Shown here: positions 15,453 to 25,500 of the stretch, in pieces
Numbering within the stretch: the stretch's first letter is position 1
How the letters are laid out: every line of letters begins with the position of its first letter
NCBI RefSeq assembly: GCF_000421765.1
Contig: NZ_ATXQ01000006.1
Coordinates: 124,001 to 188,000, forward strand
Direction of reading: 5' to 3'
Origin: Denitrificimonas caeni DSM 24390
GTDB lineage: Bacteria > Pseudomonadota > Gammaproteobacteria > Pseudomonadales > Pseudomonadaceae
DNA: 64,000 nt
Program-made: the position numbers and the translations under genes
Notes under the pieces: model-generated
The model's input: the letters and a program-made list of their open reading frames with translations, nothing else
Database searches by the model: none
What the model was told of the DNA's origin: nothing

Positions 15453-17861
15453 TTAACGCAAAATTTGCGGATCACCTTTACCGGCCACCGCAGCGGCTTC
15501 TTCAATGGTTAACAAGGCAGTGCGCGGGATGTCTTGCAGACGCGCACAGGCCGCCAGCACATTACCCCAACACGCGCGGTTAACAAACTGCATACCGAAC
15601 TCATCTAAGGTACCGCCACGGTTACGGTAGCCGAGCACATAAGTGCTGTTGGCGTTCGGCAGAATCGTCCACAAATGTCCACGGATCACTTCAGGGCGCA
15701 TGTGCGTTAGTAGCACACGTAAACGGAAGCGCTCAGGGAATAACTTGTCGACCAACTCATCACTGGCCAAGCTTTCCAACTCCCAGCGATCACGTGGTGC
15801 ACGGAAACGGCCAGGCTCTTGCAAGTAAACGATGCGATACGCCATTTCTGCTTCTTGCAGACGCTGTCCAGCACGCAACACTTGTTCTAACTGATAACTG
15901 CCGTTGGCAATCAACAGCAGTGGATCAGTGCCTTCGTACTCTTCGACGATGATCGCGCCATCGCGTGCCAGTTGCTCAGCTTGAGCTTGAGTAAAGTAAG
16001 CAGGACGATCACGCTTTGCCGCCACTACACAGGAAATCTGGCCACGCGCGCTGTAAATCTGCGGTAGCAAGGCCAACATGCTGTTGTGGTCAGCTGGGAA
16101 CAACACGCGCGACACATCACTCATCTCGCCAAGCATGGCTTCACAGAAAGTGGTGTCTTGGTGCGATTGCTGGTTTTTACCATTTTCCCACGTATGCGAG
16201 GTCGCAATCAGCGGCCAACCCAACCACCCTGCTGGACGTCCAACTTCTTTTTGCTGACGTGAATAAATCAAACTTTGGCGCACCGCTCCGAGCATTTTCA
16301 CGCAAAACGCTTCGTAACTGGCAACCAAGTTCAAACCAGATTGGTTGGCTAAACAGGCAGACACCACCGCCTCTTCATTAAGCACGGTAATGATTTTGCC
16401 ATCCACTGCTTCTAAATCGTTTTCTGGCTCACAAACGCGGTGGCGCAGGGTTTTTAACACTTCAGTTAAACGGTTACTGGCCAACTCGTCAGGATTACCT
16501 ACGCGCGGACGCAAATCAGGGTTGACGGCCACCAAATCAACAAAGTAGCGATCCACTGCAGCCATGGTTGAGCAAGCATCATCGCGGTAATGCAGCTCTG
16601 GCTGCAAGGGTGTTTTAGGATGGCGATTTGCCAAAGGATGGTCGCGTTCCAGTGGGCGGTTTTGCGCTGTGTGAGTATTCAGTAAAGCTAACGCAGCACG
16701 CATGTCGTCAGGAGTTACGTACAACGGCTTGATGTGTTTATTAAACAGCTCGCGAGATTTCTCATCCGTGTGCGGGTTACCCGGCAGCGGCAAGTTATGC
16801 GCCTTATTTTCATCAGCACCATAAAAACCAAAGCCTTTGACGCTGTCAGCAATGCCATACGGAATCGGCAAAGGATAGGACAAGATACCGCTATTTTTTT
16901 CTTGCACTCGGCGCTCAAGGCGCTGCTCCATTTCCCAGATGGTGCAAACAAAGGCTGCAGGATCGCGGCCGTCAAACTCGATTGGATCAAATCCACAACC
17001 ACGCAAATGACGGATAAAACCTTGCATGCCTTCGATGGTGCCAAGCTCGGTACGCTGTTCAATACGGCGACCGTTAGCAATCATAATCGGTAATGCCGGG
17101 CCGCTGTCTTCGGCGCGCCACCAGCGTGGAATCCAGTCACTGCCGCGTTGTTCTTCAGCGGCGCCATCGGATAAAAAGGCAATAAGTGTTTCACCAGGTA
17201 AAGGCATGTGCGCATATTGCAATTCAGCAAAGCCTAAATAACCACCTTCCATCACACCACCTGCGGTATGTGGGTTGACGTGACTGCCAAGCGGCGCAGC
17301 CATTGAGCCGTCAGCAGAGATGCCGTAGCTGTAAAAATCTTGTAGTAAACGGTTAATACCCTCTTCGCCATTACCGTAAGCTTCGGCTTGCTCTGGAAGC
17401 AGATTACCGAGTAAAACGTTGAGCGCTTCGACAGCTGCGACACTATGTCCCTGCCCCATCAACCAGCTGCGTGTTTCGCCGGTTAAAGCATTCAGTGCCA
17501 TGTAAGCGGCGTAACCGGGCACCATATTCAAAGCACCGCCGGTGTGTCCTTCGGGTTGAACTTTAAACTCATCTGCCGTCAAAGCAGTGCCATCAAGGTG
17601 CACTTTATTGGCATAAGTCATGTGAACGACAAGTGACATGCCTGCAGCGGTGATTTTGTCCAAAGCGCCTAGCATAAGGTATACAGTAGAGACGTCAGGT
17701 TGTTTTCCGGCTTGTACGAGCTGGTGAGCAAGGCGATATACTGCCGCTTGTGTTTCAGCGGTGTGTTGGATTGGGCCGTAGCCCTTTTGCCATTGCGCGA
17801 ACGCCGGCTCATTGTTGGCATGCTCAGTTAAGTCAGTTAGGCTCGGCAAAATCTGATGCAT
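15453..17861 (-). CDS. xfp: Phosphoketolase (xylulose-5-P / fructose-6-P)
   Basis: The 802-residue length matches the phosphoketolase family. Characteristic stretches are PEGHTGGALNMVPGYAAY near the N-terminus, the substrate/TPP region FLSDGAAEEQRGSDW, and GGTLDEFGMQFVNRACWGN near the end. It splits xylulose-5-phosphate, and often fructose-6-phosphate, with phosphate into acetyl-phosphate and glyceraldehyde-3-phosphate or erythrose-4-phosphate. GGAG precedes the ATG by 8 bases. No acetate kinase or phosphotransacetylase gene is in view, so use of the acetyl-phosphate must be encoded elsewhere. A 14-bp perfect palindrome lies in the divergent promoter region. Confidence 0.95.
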   Translation of the reverse strand: MHQILPSLTDLTEHANNEPAFAQWQKGYGPIQHTAETQAAVYRLAHQLVQAGKQPDVSTVYLMLGALDKITAAGMSLVVHMTYANKVHLDGTALTADEFKVQPEGHTGGALNMVPGYAAYMALNALTGETRSWLMGQGHSVAAVEALNVLLGNLLPEQAEAYGNGEEGINRLLQDFYSYGISADGSMAAPLGSHVNPHTAGGVMEGGYLGFAELQYAHMPLPGETLIAFLSDGAAEEQRGSDWIPRWWRAEDSGPALPIMIANGRRIEQRTELGTIEGMQGFIRHLRGCGFDPIEFDGRDPAAFVCTIWEMEQRLERRVQEKNSGILSYPLPIPYGIADSVKGFGFYGADENKAHNLPLPGNPHTDEKSRELFNKHIKPLYVTPDDMRAALALLNTHTAQNRPLERDHPLANRHPKTPLQPELHYRDDACSTMAAVDRYFVDLVAVNPDLRPRVGNPDELASNRLTEVLKTLRHRVCEPENDLEAVDGKIITVLNEEAVVSACLANQSGLNLVASYEAFCVKMLGAVRQSLIYSRQQKEVGRPAGWLGWPLIATSHTWENGKNQQSHQDTTFCEAMLGEMSDVSRVLFPADHNSMLALLPQIYSARGQISCVVAAKRDRPAYFTQAQAEQLARDGAIIVEEYEGTDPLLLIANGSYQLEQVLRAGQRLQEAEMAYRIVYLQEPGRFRAPRDRWELESLASDELVDKLFPERFRLRVLLTHMRPEVIRGHLWTILPNANSTYVLGYRNRGGTLDEFGMQFVNRACWGNVLAACARLQDIPRTALLTIEEAAAVAGKGDPQILR

Positions 17862-17913
17862 TTTAATACTCCGTTAACTCGAATTTGGTGCAGTTTATAG
17901 ACAGGCTGTTGAG

Positions 17914-17927
17914 GTTATCATGATAAC
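17914..17927. promoter_or_regulatory. Palindrome between xfp and the beta-CASP gene
   Basis: GTTATCATGATAAC is a perfect 14-bp dyad centred about 60 bp from the xfp start and 48 bp from the divergent beta-CASP gene. Its position and symmetry suit an operator for one or both genes. It does not match the FNR/Anr box. The cognate regulator is unknown. Confidence 0.45.
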
Positions 17928-17968
17928 TATCAACTAACGCTTAACTCGCAACGTTCATAAGGAAAACC

Positions 17969-19402
17969 ATGGCCTTACTCAATTTTCTCGGTGCTATTCA
18001 ACAGGTGACAGGCTCATGTTATCTAATCGAAACCTTTGACAAGAAAAACATTCTACTCGAATGCGGCATGCAGCAAGGTGGCGACAGCCATGAAAATGAT
18101 AATGACAATAACGACAATGGTAAAAGCAATGGCTCAGCTTTCGCGTTTAATCCAGAGCACATTGATGCAGTCGTTATCTCCCATGCGCACATTGATCATA
18201 GCGGTATGTTACCGCGTTTAGTCTCTGAAGGCTTTCGCGGACCGATTTTTGCAACTGAAGCCACCTGTGAATTAATGGAATTGATGCTGCTCGACTCTGC
18301 GCACATCCAAGAAAAAGATGCTGAGTGGGAAAACCGCTGGCGTGCGCGTCGTGGTAAAAAAGCAATCAAACCCTTGTATGTCAGCCAAGATGCTGAGCGT
18401 GTGCTCAAGCAACGTAAGCCCGTCAGCTACGAAAAGCGTGTCGAAGTGGTACCAGGCGTACACGTTACCTTCGCTGATGCCGGCCATATTATTGGCGCTG
18501 CCATTGTCAAATTAGAGTTTGCTGAACCCAATGACAGTGTGCGCACTTTGGTTTTCTCTGGAGACTTAGGCAGTACCTGCTCGCCATTGATGAAGACTCC
18601 AGCGATTCTTAAACACGCTGATGTGTTACTGCTTGAATCAACCTACGGCGATCGCGATCACCGTTGCAACGAAGAAACGCTTGATGAGTTGGTCGCCATT
18701 CTTGAGCAAGCCGATAAAGACGGCGGCAACGTGATGATTCCGGCGTTTTCAGTCGGCCGCACCCAAGATATCTTGTTCCACTTAGGACGCTTTTATCAGG
18801 AAGGCCGTCTACCGCAGCACACCGTTTACCTCGACAGTCCAATGGCAATTCGCGCCAATGATATTTACTTCCGTCACCGTGAGGATTTTGATGAAGAAAA
18901 TCGCGCGATGCTGAAGAAACACAACATTCATAACGTCTCTGATTGGTTGCCTATTCTGAAGCTAACACCAACGCCTGAAGAATCCATGGCGATCAACAAT
19001 GTCAAAAGTGGCGCAATTATTGTGGCCGGTAGCGGCATGTGCAACGGTGGACGCATTGTTCATCACTTTAAGCACAACCTGTGGCGCGAAGATTGCCATT
19101 TAATTTTCACTGGTTTCCAAGCACGCGGCACCACAGGTCGTGCAATTGTTGATGGTGTTAAAAGCGTTCGCGTATTCCGTGAAGACATTATGGTTGGCGC
19201 ACAAGTCCACACTTTAGGTGGTTTCTCTGCCCATGCCGGTCAGTCACAGCTGATTGAATGGGCCAGTCATTTTGAAAACCGCCCTGAATTGCACTTAATT
19301 CATGGCGAATTGGATAAGATGCTGATCCTCCAGAGCGAGTTTAAAAAGCGCTTAAATTGGGATGCTAATATCCCAGAACTGGGTGATCGGATCGCACTAT
19401 AA
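17969..19402 (+). CDS. Metallo-beta-lactamase / beta-CASP ribonuclease-like protein
   Basis: The 477-residue protein has the metal motif SHAHIDHSG (about 71-79), a later histidine in DAGHIIGA, and an acidic ligand in FSGDLG. These are followed by a beta-CASP insert and the RMMBL-like C-terminus with GGFSAHAGQ and LIHGE. Such proteins are RNA 5' or 3' processing nucleases related to CPSF-73 and RNase J-type enzymes. Residues 37-54 are an unusual Asn/Asp-rich stretch (DNDNNDNGK), probably a surface loop. AAGGAAAA precedes the start. A LOG-family gene follows after 9 bp, so they form an operon. Confidence 0.88.
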   Translation: MALLNFLGAIQQVTGSCYLIETFDKKNILLECGMQQGGDSHENDNDNNDNGKSNGSAFAFNPEHIDAVVISHAHIDHSGMLPRLVSEGFRGPIFATEATCELMELMLLDSAHIQEKDAEWENRWRARRGKKAIKPLYVSQDAERVLKQRKPVSYEKRVEVVPGVHVTFADAGHIIGAAIVKLEFAEPNDSVRTLVFSGDLGSTCSPLMKTPAILKHADVLLLESTYGDRDHRCNEETLDELVAILEQADKDGGNVMIPAFSVGRTQDILFHLGRFYQEGRLPQHTVYLDSPMAIRANDIYFRHREDFDEENRAMLKKHNIHNVSDWLPILKLTPTPEESMAINNVKSGAIIVAGSGMCNGGRIVHHFKHNLWREDCHLIFTGFQARGTTGRAIVDGVKSVRVFREDIMVGAQVHTLGGFSAHAGQSQLIEWASHFENRPELHLIHGELDKMLILQSEFKKRLNWDANIPELGDRIAL

Positions 19403-19411
19403 GGAGTTGTT

Positions 19412-20491
19412 ATGTCATTTGATTCTGATGATTATCTATCCCGTCAGTACCAAGTCAGTAGCATTGATTTAGACGGAAAAGTTGACGAACTGCTAAGACT
19501 GGCAGTTCCACCAACCAGCGCTAATTTTGAACTGTATAAAGAAATGATGCTGACTGTTGCGCGCATGGCCGAGGCTGACCGCAACCGTTGGGATGCAAAA
19601 ATCATGATGCAGACGCTGCGCGAAATGGAAGCGTCGTTCAGCCTGCTCGAGCGCTTTAAGCGTCGTCGTAAAGTGACGGTGTTTGGTTCTGCACGTACTG
19701 AACCTGATCATCCGCTGTATCAGCAGGCCAAAGAGTTGGGCGAGATTTTAGCGCGCCATAACTTGATGGTTATTACTGGTGCCGGCGGCGGCATTATGGC
19801 TGCAGCGCACGAAGGTGCAGGCTTAGAAAACAGTTTGGGCTTTAATATCGCCCTGCCGTTTGAGCAAGGTGCGAATGAAACAGTCAATGGCAGTAATAAC
19901 TTGCTGTCCTTCCACTTCTTCTTCTTGCGTAAGCTGTTTTTTGTTAAGGAAGCCGATGCTTTAGTGCTCTGCCCTGGCGGCTTTGGTACGCTCGATGAAG
20001 CCCTGGAAGTACTGACGCTGATTCAGACCGGTAAAAGCCCGCTGGTTCCAGTGGTGCTCTTAGATCAAGAAGGCGGCACCTATTGGGATAAGGCGCTGGA
20101 GTTTATGCGTGAAGAGTTGGTGGATAAAAACTACATTCTGCCGAGCGATTTACGTCTCATGCGCCAAGTACGCACGCCGCGTGAAGCAGGTTTGGAAATT
20201 GCACGCTTCTATCGCAGCTTCCACTCTACGCGCTGGTTTAAAAACCGCTTTGTTATTCGCATGAACTACCCTCTGAATGAGCAAGCCGTCGAGACTTTAC
20301 ATAAAGAGTTTATCGATCTATGTGTCAGTGGTGGTTACGCTCAAGTTCCCTATTGTCCAGAAGAGCACAATGAGCCTGAGTTCTGTAATCAACACCGTTT
20401 AGAGTTTGTCTTTAATGGCCGTGATCACGGTCGTTTACGCGAACTGGTGGATTTCATTAACTTGCCGCAAAACTGGAAAAGCAACAGCTAA
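19412..20491 (+). CDS. LOG/Rossmann-fold nucleotide-binding protein (TIGR00730-like)
   Basis: The 359-residue protein carries the LOG signature: GAGGGIMAAAHEGA near residue 123 and PGGFGTLDEALE near 188. Family members hydrolyse nucleoside 5'-monophosphates to ribose-5-phosphate and a free base (LOG/PpnN activity); old annotations call them lysine decarboxylases, which is wrong. The N-terminal 85 residues and the C-terminal 90 residues go beyond the minimal LOG core. AAGGAG precedes the ATG, and a strong terminator ends the two-gene operon with the beta-CASP protein. Confidence 0.88.
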   Translation: MSFDSDDYLSRQYQVSSIDLDGKVDELLRLAVPPTSANFELYKEMMLTVARMAEADRNRWDAKIMMQTLREMEASFSLLERFKRRRKVTVFGSARTEPDHPLYQQAKELGEILARHNLMVITGAGGGIMAAAHEGAGLENSLGFNIALPFEQGANETVNGSNNLLSFHFFFLRKLFFVKEADALVLCPGGFGTLDEALEVLTLIQTGKSPLVPVVLLDQEGGTYWDKALEFMREELVDKNYILPSDLRLMRQVRTPREAGLEIARFYRSFHSTRWFKNRFVIRMNYPLNEQAVETLHKEFIDLCVSGGYAQVPYCPEEHNEPEFCNQHRLEFVFNGRDHGRLRELVDFINLPQNWKSNS

Positions 20492-20500
20492 GCTAAGACG

Positions 20501-20536
20501 TGCGGCTCAGTGTTGATACTGAGCCGCAGTTTTATT
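20501..20536 (+). terminator. Rho-independent terminator after the LOG gene
   Basis: TGCGGCTCAGT and ACTGAGCCGCA form a perfect 11-bp stem around GTTGAT, followed by TTTTATTT. It also faces the end of the convergent SDR gene. Confidence 0.9.
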
Positions 20537-20546
20537 TAGGGGTTTC

Positions 20547-21302
20547 TTAGACAGCAGTCATTCCGCCATCCACGGTCAATGCATGACCCGTGGTGAAGCC
20601 TGCACCATCGCTGCACAAATACAGTACCGACGCAGCAATCTCTTCGACGCGACCGACACGTCCCATTGGATGTAATTCCGGAATACGCTGGCCAATCTTT
20701 GGATCCATCTCACACACACGCTGATACATTGCGGTATCAATTACGGCTGGGCAGATGGCATTCACTCGAATATTTTTGCGCGCATACTCAATCGCTGCCG
20801 TGCGGGTTAAACCCAACACAGCATGCTTAGACGCGGCATACACTGCCATTTTTGGTGCAGCACCAAGACCGGCCACCGAGGCAGCATTGACGATCGCGCC
20901 GCTACCCTGCTTGAGCATGTGCTGCAGCTGGTACTTCATGCACAGCCATACACCTTTCACGTTGACGTCCATAATCATGTCAAAAGAGCGCATAGAGCCA
21001 TCGTGCAAACGCTGATTTTCCATCTCAATACCGGCGTTATTAAAGGCGTAATCGAGGCTGCCATAAGTTTCAACAGTGGTGGCGACAAGTTGCTTAACCT
21101 GTTCTTCGTCGCGTACATCACAGCTGACAAAGACTGCAGTGCCGCCAGCCGCTTCAATTAAGCTGACAGTTTCCGCACCGCCTTGTGCATTAATGTCAGC
21201 CACAACAACTTTAATGCCTTGTTCAGCAAAGGCTAATGCTGTTGCACGACCAATACCGCCTGCCGCGCCTGTGACTACAGCAACCTGTCCAGATAATTTC
21301 AT
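20547..21302 (-). CDS. Short-chain dehydrogenase/reductase
   Basis: A classical SDR of 251 residues. The cofactor loop is TGAAGGIG, an aspartate (VVADI) suggests NAD preference, NNAG is present, the active site is S-x12-YAASK, and the end is TGHALTVDGGMTAV. It resembles glucose-1-dehydrogenase or 3-oxoacyl-ACP reductase-like SDRs with broad substrates. The ATG at 21302 is used because CAGAGG lies 6 bases upstream; a TTG two codons earlier would lie on the ribosome site. The substrate is unknown. Confidence 0.88.
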   Translation of the reverse strand: MKLSGQVAVVTGAAGGIGRATALAFAEQGIKVVVADINAQGGAETVSLIEAAGGTAVFVSCDVRDEEQVKQLVATTVETYGSLDYAFNNAGIEMENQRLHDGSMRSFDMIMDVNVKGVWLCMKYQLQHMLKQGSGAIVNAASVAGLGAAPKMAVYAASKHAVLGLTRTAAIEYARKNIRVNAICPAVIDTAMYQRVCEMDPKIGQRIPELHPMGRVGRVEEIAASVLYLCSDGAGFTTGHALTVDGGMTAV

Positions 21303-21501
21303 TGGCAACCTCTGATCTTGTTATTTGATAAAGAGCTTGATAATAACCAGCTCAGAGCACAGGCACAGCACTATCACTGAGATTGATATATAACGATAAC
21401 CTGCAAGGTAGACTTGCATAAGCATCTGAATGAGCGGAACAGCTGTAGGAGTGCACACAATCCTACAAATTGACAAGGCGCTCGCCCAAGAAAATAAATT
21501 T

Positions 21502-22521
21502 TTAGCGCCACACCCCTTTAGCGCTGCGGTGGCTGTGCATCACTTGCACATAGTTGGCGCGATCATAGGCGCTGGGATCAATCGCTCGATCACGGCAGAC
21601 ACTGCCTTTAAGTTGCTGCACCGACTGATACTCATGCTCCGTCATCCATTCACGCATGCCCTGCTCAATCTCAGCGAGCGCCTGTGGACCTTGCTGCAAT
21701 AACACGCTGCACAAATGCGTTACATCAGCGCCCGCCATTAAGGCTTTCAGCGCATCCTCTGCGCTATGCACGCCGCCGGTCACCGCCAACGATAAATCCA
21801 CCTTGCCAAACAAAGTGGCAACCCAGTGGATGCGCAGCAGGTTTTCATAGGAAGACGACAAGCTAATGGTCGACACCACTTCACGGGTCAGCAGATCAAT
21901 ATCCGGCTGATAGAAACGGTTAAACAGCGATACTCCTTGCGCGCCCGCCTCTTGCAAACTGCGCACAAAATGCCCCACCGAACTGAACTGCGAGGACAAT
22001 TTCATGGTGACTGGCACTGTGACATGCTGCTTGAGTTCACGCAGCACATTGAGATAACGCGCTTCCACCTCAGCGCCGGACTCAAAAATATCCGCCGCGA
22101 CATAATAGACATTCAGCTCCAGCGCATCGGCACCCGCCTCTTGCAGCTGCTTGCCGTAACGGGTCCAGCCTTCGGTAGAAATCCCATTAAGGCTGGCAAT
22201 CACCGGAATCGACAAGCTATTTTTTAGCGTCTGGATATAGTGCAAATACTCATCCAGCTCGCTCTGATAGGTCGAATCATCAGGAATCGGCAAGAAACTA
22301 CCGGCTTCGCCAAAACCAATATCCTGCTCATGTAAAAAACGTGCGGCGGCGGCTTCGCTGGCCAAGATACTTTCTTCAAATAACGACGGCAGAATCAAAG
22401 CACTGGCACCCGCATCTTCCAACTCACGAGCGCTGTCCAAATCACCGGTGAGTGGCGAGGAGGATGGCACCAGCGGATTTTTTAGCTTCAAGCCTAAATA
22501 CTCAGTGGATAAATCAATCAT
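21502..22521 (-). CDS. Dihydroorotate dehydrogenase-like flavoprotein
   Basis: The 339-residue TIM-barrel flavoprotein starts with IDLSTEYLGLKLKNPLVPSSSP, the usual opening of DHOD-like proteins that are not PyrD. It has SLNG, the ELNVYY strand, MKLSSQFSS and VTGGVHSAEDALKALMAGAD, a typical FMN phosphate site. It overlaps the end of nifJ by 8 bp, so the two are translationally coupled. DHOD-like genes often follow nifJ, and this one may act in electron transfer or be an accessory of the oxidoreductase rather than in pyrimidine synthesis. GGAG lies before the ATG. Confidence 0.85.
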   Translation of the reverse strand: MIDLSTEYLGLKLKNPLVPSSSPLTGDLDSARELEDAGASALILPSLFEESILASEAAAARFLHEQDIGFGEAGSFLPIPDDSTYQSELDEYLHYIQTLKNSLSIPVIASLNGISTEGWTRYGKQLQEAGADALELNVYYVAADIFESGAEVEARYLNVLRELKQHVTVPVTMKLSSQFSSVGHFVRSLQEAGAQGVSLFNRFYQPDIDLLTREVVSTISLSSSYENLLRIHWVATLFGKVDLSLAVTGGVHSAEDALKALMAGADVTHLCSVLLQQGPQALAEIEQGMREWMTEHEYQSVQQLKGSVCRDRAIDPSAYDRANYVQVMHSHRSAKGVWR

Positions 22522-25500
22522 CACCTGACTCCTTTTTCTCTAAATCTGCAGCACCGGGCAAATCTGCCAGCGACTGATAATGGGCAAAGCGCGCGATCAC
22601 ATCATCTTGGGCTTGCTCTTGATACTGCTTGGCCGCTTCTGGGTAAGTGCGGTTGAGCATACTGAAGCGCGTCTCAGTGGAGCTGAAATCAGTGTAATCA
22701 ATCGAGGGCGCAGCCGAATCTAAACGCAAAGGATTCAAGCCTTTCTCGGCACGGGAGGGTTCATAGCGAAATAACGGCCAGTGCCCACTTTTTACCGCCA
22801 AGTTTTGCTGACGGTGGTTATGGGTTAAATCCACCCCGTGGGCGATACAAGGTGAGTAGGCAATAATCAGTGACGGGCCATCATGGGCCGCTGCATCAAT
22901 AAAGGCGCGCAGGGTTTGTGTATCTTTCGCGCCATAAGCCACTTTAGCGACATAGACATTTTCATAGCCCATGGCGAGCATGGCCAAGTCTTTTTTCGCC
23001 GTAGGTTTGCCGGCATAGGAGAACTTAGCCACCGCACCGCGCGGTGTGGCTTTAGAAGTTTGCCCGCCAGTATTGGAATACACCTCAGTGTCCAACACCA
23101 AGATATTCACATTACGACCCGAGGCGAGCACGTGATCCAAACCGCCATAGCCAATGTCATAGGCCCAGCCATCGCCGCCAATAATCCACACGCTGCGCAC
23201 CACCAGCTGTTCAGCAACGGTTAACAACTCTTGCGCCCGCGGCTGATCGCTTAACTCTGCTAAACGCTGTTTAAGCTGCACCACGCGCAAGCGCTGCTCG
23301 GCAATCTCTTGTTCAGTGTTTTGCTCAGCCGTGAGTAACGCATCAACTAACTCACTGCCGATGCTGTCGCGCAACTCTTCCAGCAACTCTTTGGCGTAGG
23401 CTTCTTGTTGGTCAATGGCGATGCGCATGCCTAAACCAAACTCAGCGTTATCCTCAAATAACGAGTTGTTCCACGCTGGACCACGGCCTTCTGCGTTGAC
23501 TGTCCATGGCGTAGTCGGCAAGTTAGCGCCATAAATCGATGAGCAACCGGTGGCATTGGCCACCACCATGCGGTCACCAAACAGCTGGGTGGCCAGTTTC
23601 AAGTACGGAGTTTCACCACAACCCACGCAAGCGCCCGAGAACTCAAACAGCGGCTGCAGCAACATCGCACCTTTAATAGTGGTCTGTTTCACCACGCTAC
23701 GATCGTATTCAGGCAAGGCTTCAAAGAACTGCCAGTTCTCCTGCTCTTGCGCGTGAATCGGCTCAATGGGCTGCATATTCAAAGCTTTATGCGAAGCATT
23801 GGATTTATCGCGGATCGGGCAAATATCCACACAGAGACCACAACCGGTGCAGTCATCAGGGGATACTTGATACATCATCACATGGTCTTGTGGGTAATCA
23901 CGACCCAAAACCTGATGCGATTTAAAACTGTCTGGCGCATCTGCGACTAAGTCTTTCGGCACTAATTTGCTGCGAATTGCCGCATGCGGGCAGACCATTG
24001 GGCACTTACCGCACTGGGTACAGAGCTCGGCGTCCCACACTGGAATTTCTAACGCCAGTTTACGTTTTTCATAAGCAGCACTGCCCAGCGGGAAACTACC
24101 GTCCACCGGCATCATACTCACCGGCACGCGATCACCCTCACCGGCAATCAAGCGCGCAGTGAAGCGACCAATAAAGTCGGGGGCGTTTTCATCCACCAAG
24201 GGCGGACGCTCAAAGGTGCTGGTCGGCGCACTGGGTACGGGCATTTCATGCAAACTGGCGAGCGCGGCATCAATGGCGCGGAAGTTAAAGTCGATGATGC
24301 TCTGCCCTTTACTGCCGTAGGTGTTTTGCACCGCCTCTTTAATCGCAGCAATCGCCTGTTCACGGGGCAGCACCCCAGAGATGGCAAAGAAACAGGTCTG
24401 CATAATAGTGTTGATGCGCTTACCCATGTTGGCTTGCTGCGCCACCGCGTACGCGTCAATGCAATATACACGGATATGTTTTTCAATGATCTGCTCTTGC
24501 ATGCGCCGCGGCAGTTCATCCCAGACCTGATCGACCGGATGCGCGGTATTGAGCAGGAACACCGCTCCATCGGCGGCTTTATCCAGCATTTCAAAACGCT
24601 CAATAAACTGCGGCTGATGGCAGGCAATAAACTGCGCTTGATGGTCACCGATTAAATAGGTGGAACGGATCGGCTGTGGGCCAAAACGTAAATGCGAAAC
24701 GGTCATCGCACCAGACTTTTTCGAGTCATAGACGAAATAGCCTTGCGCATATAAATCAGTGGTTTCGCCAATAATTTTAATCGAGTTTTTATTGGCGCTC
24801 ACAGTGCCGTCGGAACCCAAACCATAAAACAGCGCCTGCACTGAACCTTTATGGGCAGCGGTGTGCCAATGCTCATCCCATGCCAAACTGGTGTGGGTGA
24901 CATCATCATAGATACCAATGGTAAAACCGTTTTTTGGCTGTGGTTGCTGTAACTCGATAAAGATCGCCGCGACCATGCCCGGAGTAAATTCTTTAGAGGA
25001 TAAACCGTAGCGCCCACCAATGACTGTCGGCAGCTCGGCAAAGGGGCTATTGCCCTGCATCTGCGCTTGCGCCAAGGCAGTGATAATATCTTTATACAAC
25101 GGCTCACCGTCTGAGCCCGGCTCTTTGGTGCGATCGAGCACGGCAATCTGTTTCACGCTGCTCGGTAACGCGGCCAATAACGCCTGCGCATCCAACGGCC
25201 GATACAGACGCACCCGCAGCACACCAACCTTTTCACCGTGCGCCTGCAGGTAGTCCACCGTCTCATGCACGGTTTCTGCGCCAGAGCCCATCAGGATAAT
25301 CACCCGCTCAGCATCTGCGGAGCCGTGGTATTCAAATAATTTATAATGACGACCGGTCAGATCGGCAAACTGATCCATCAATTGCTGCACCAGTTCTGGA
25401 AAGGCTAGATAAAATTTATTGACCGTCTCGCGGCCTTGGAAATACACATCAGGGTTTTGCGCGGTACCACGCAGCACCGGATGATCCGGACTCATGGCGC

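Noticed and set aside
19412-20491. Annotation as lysine decarboxylase
   Set aside because: The PGGFGTLDE signature is that of LOG-type phosphoribohydrolases; lysine decarboxylase is a historic mislabel for this family.
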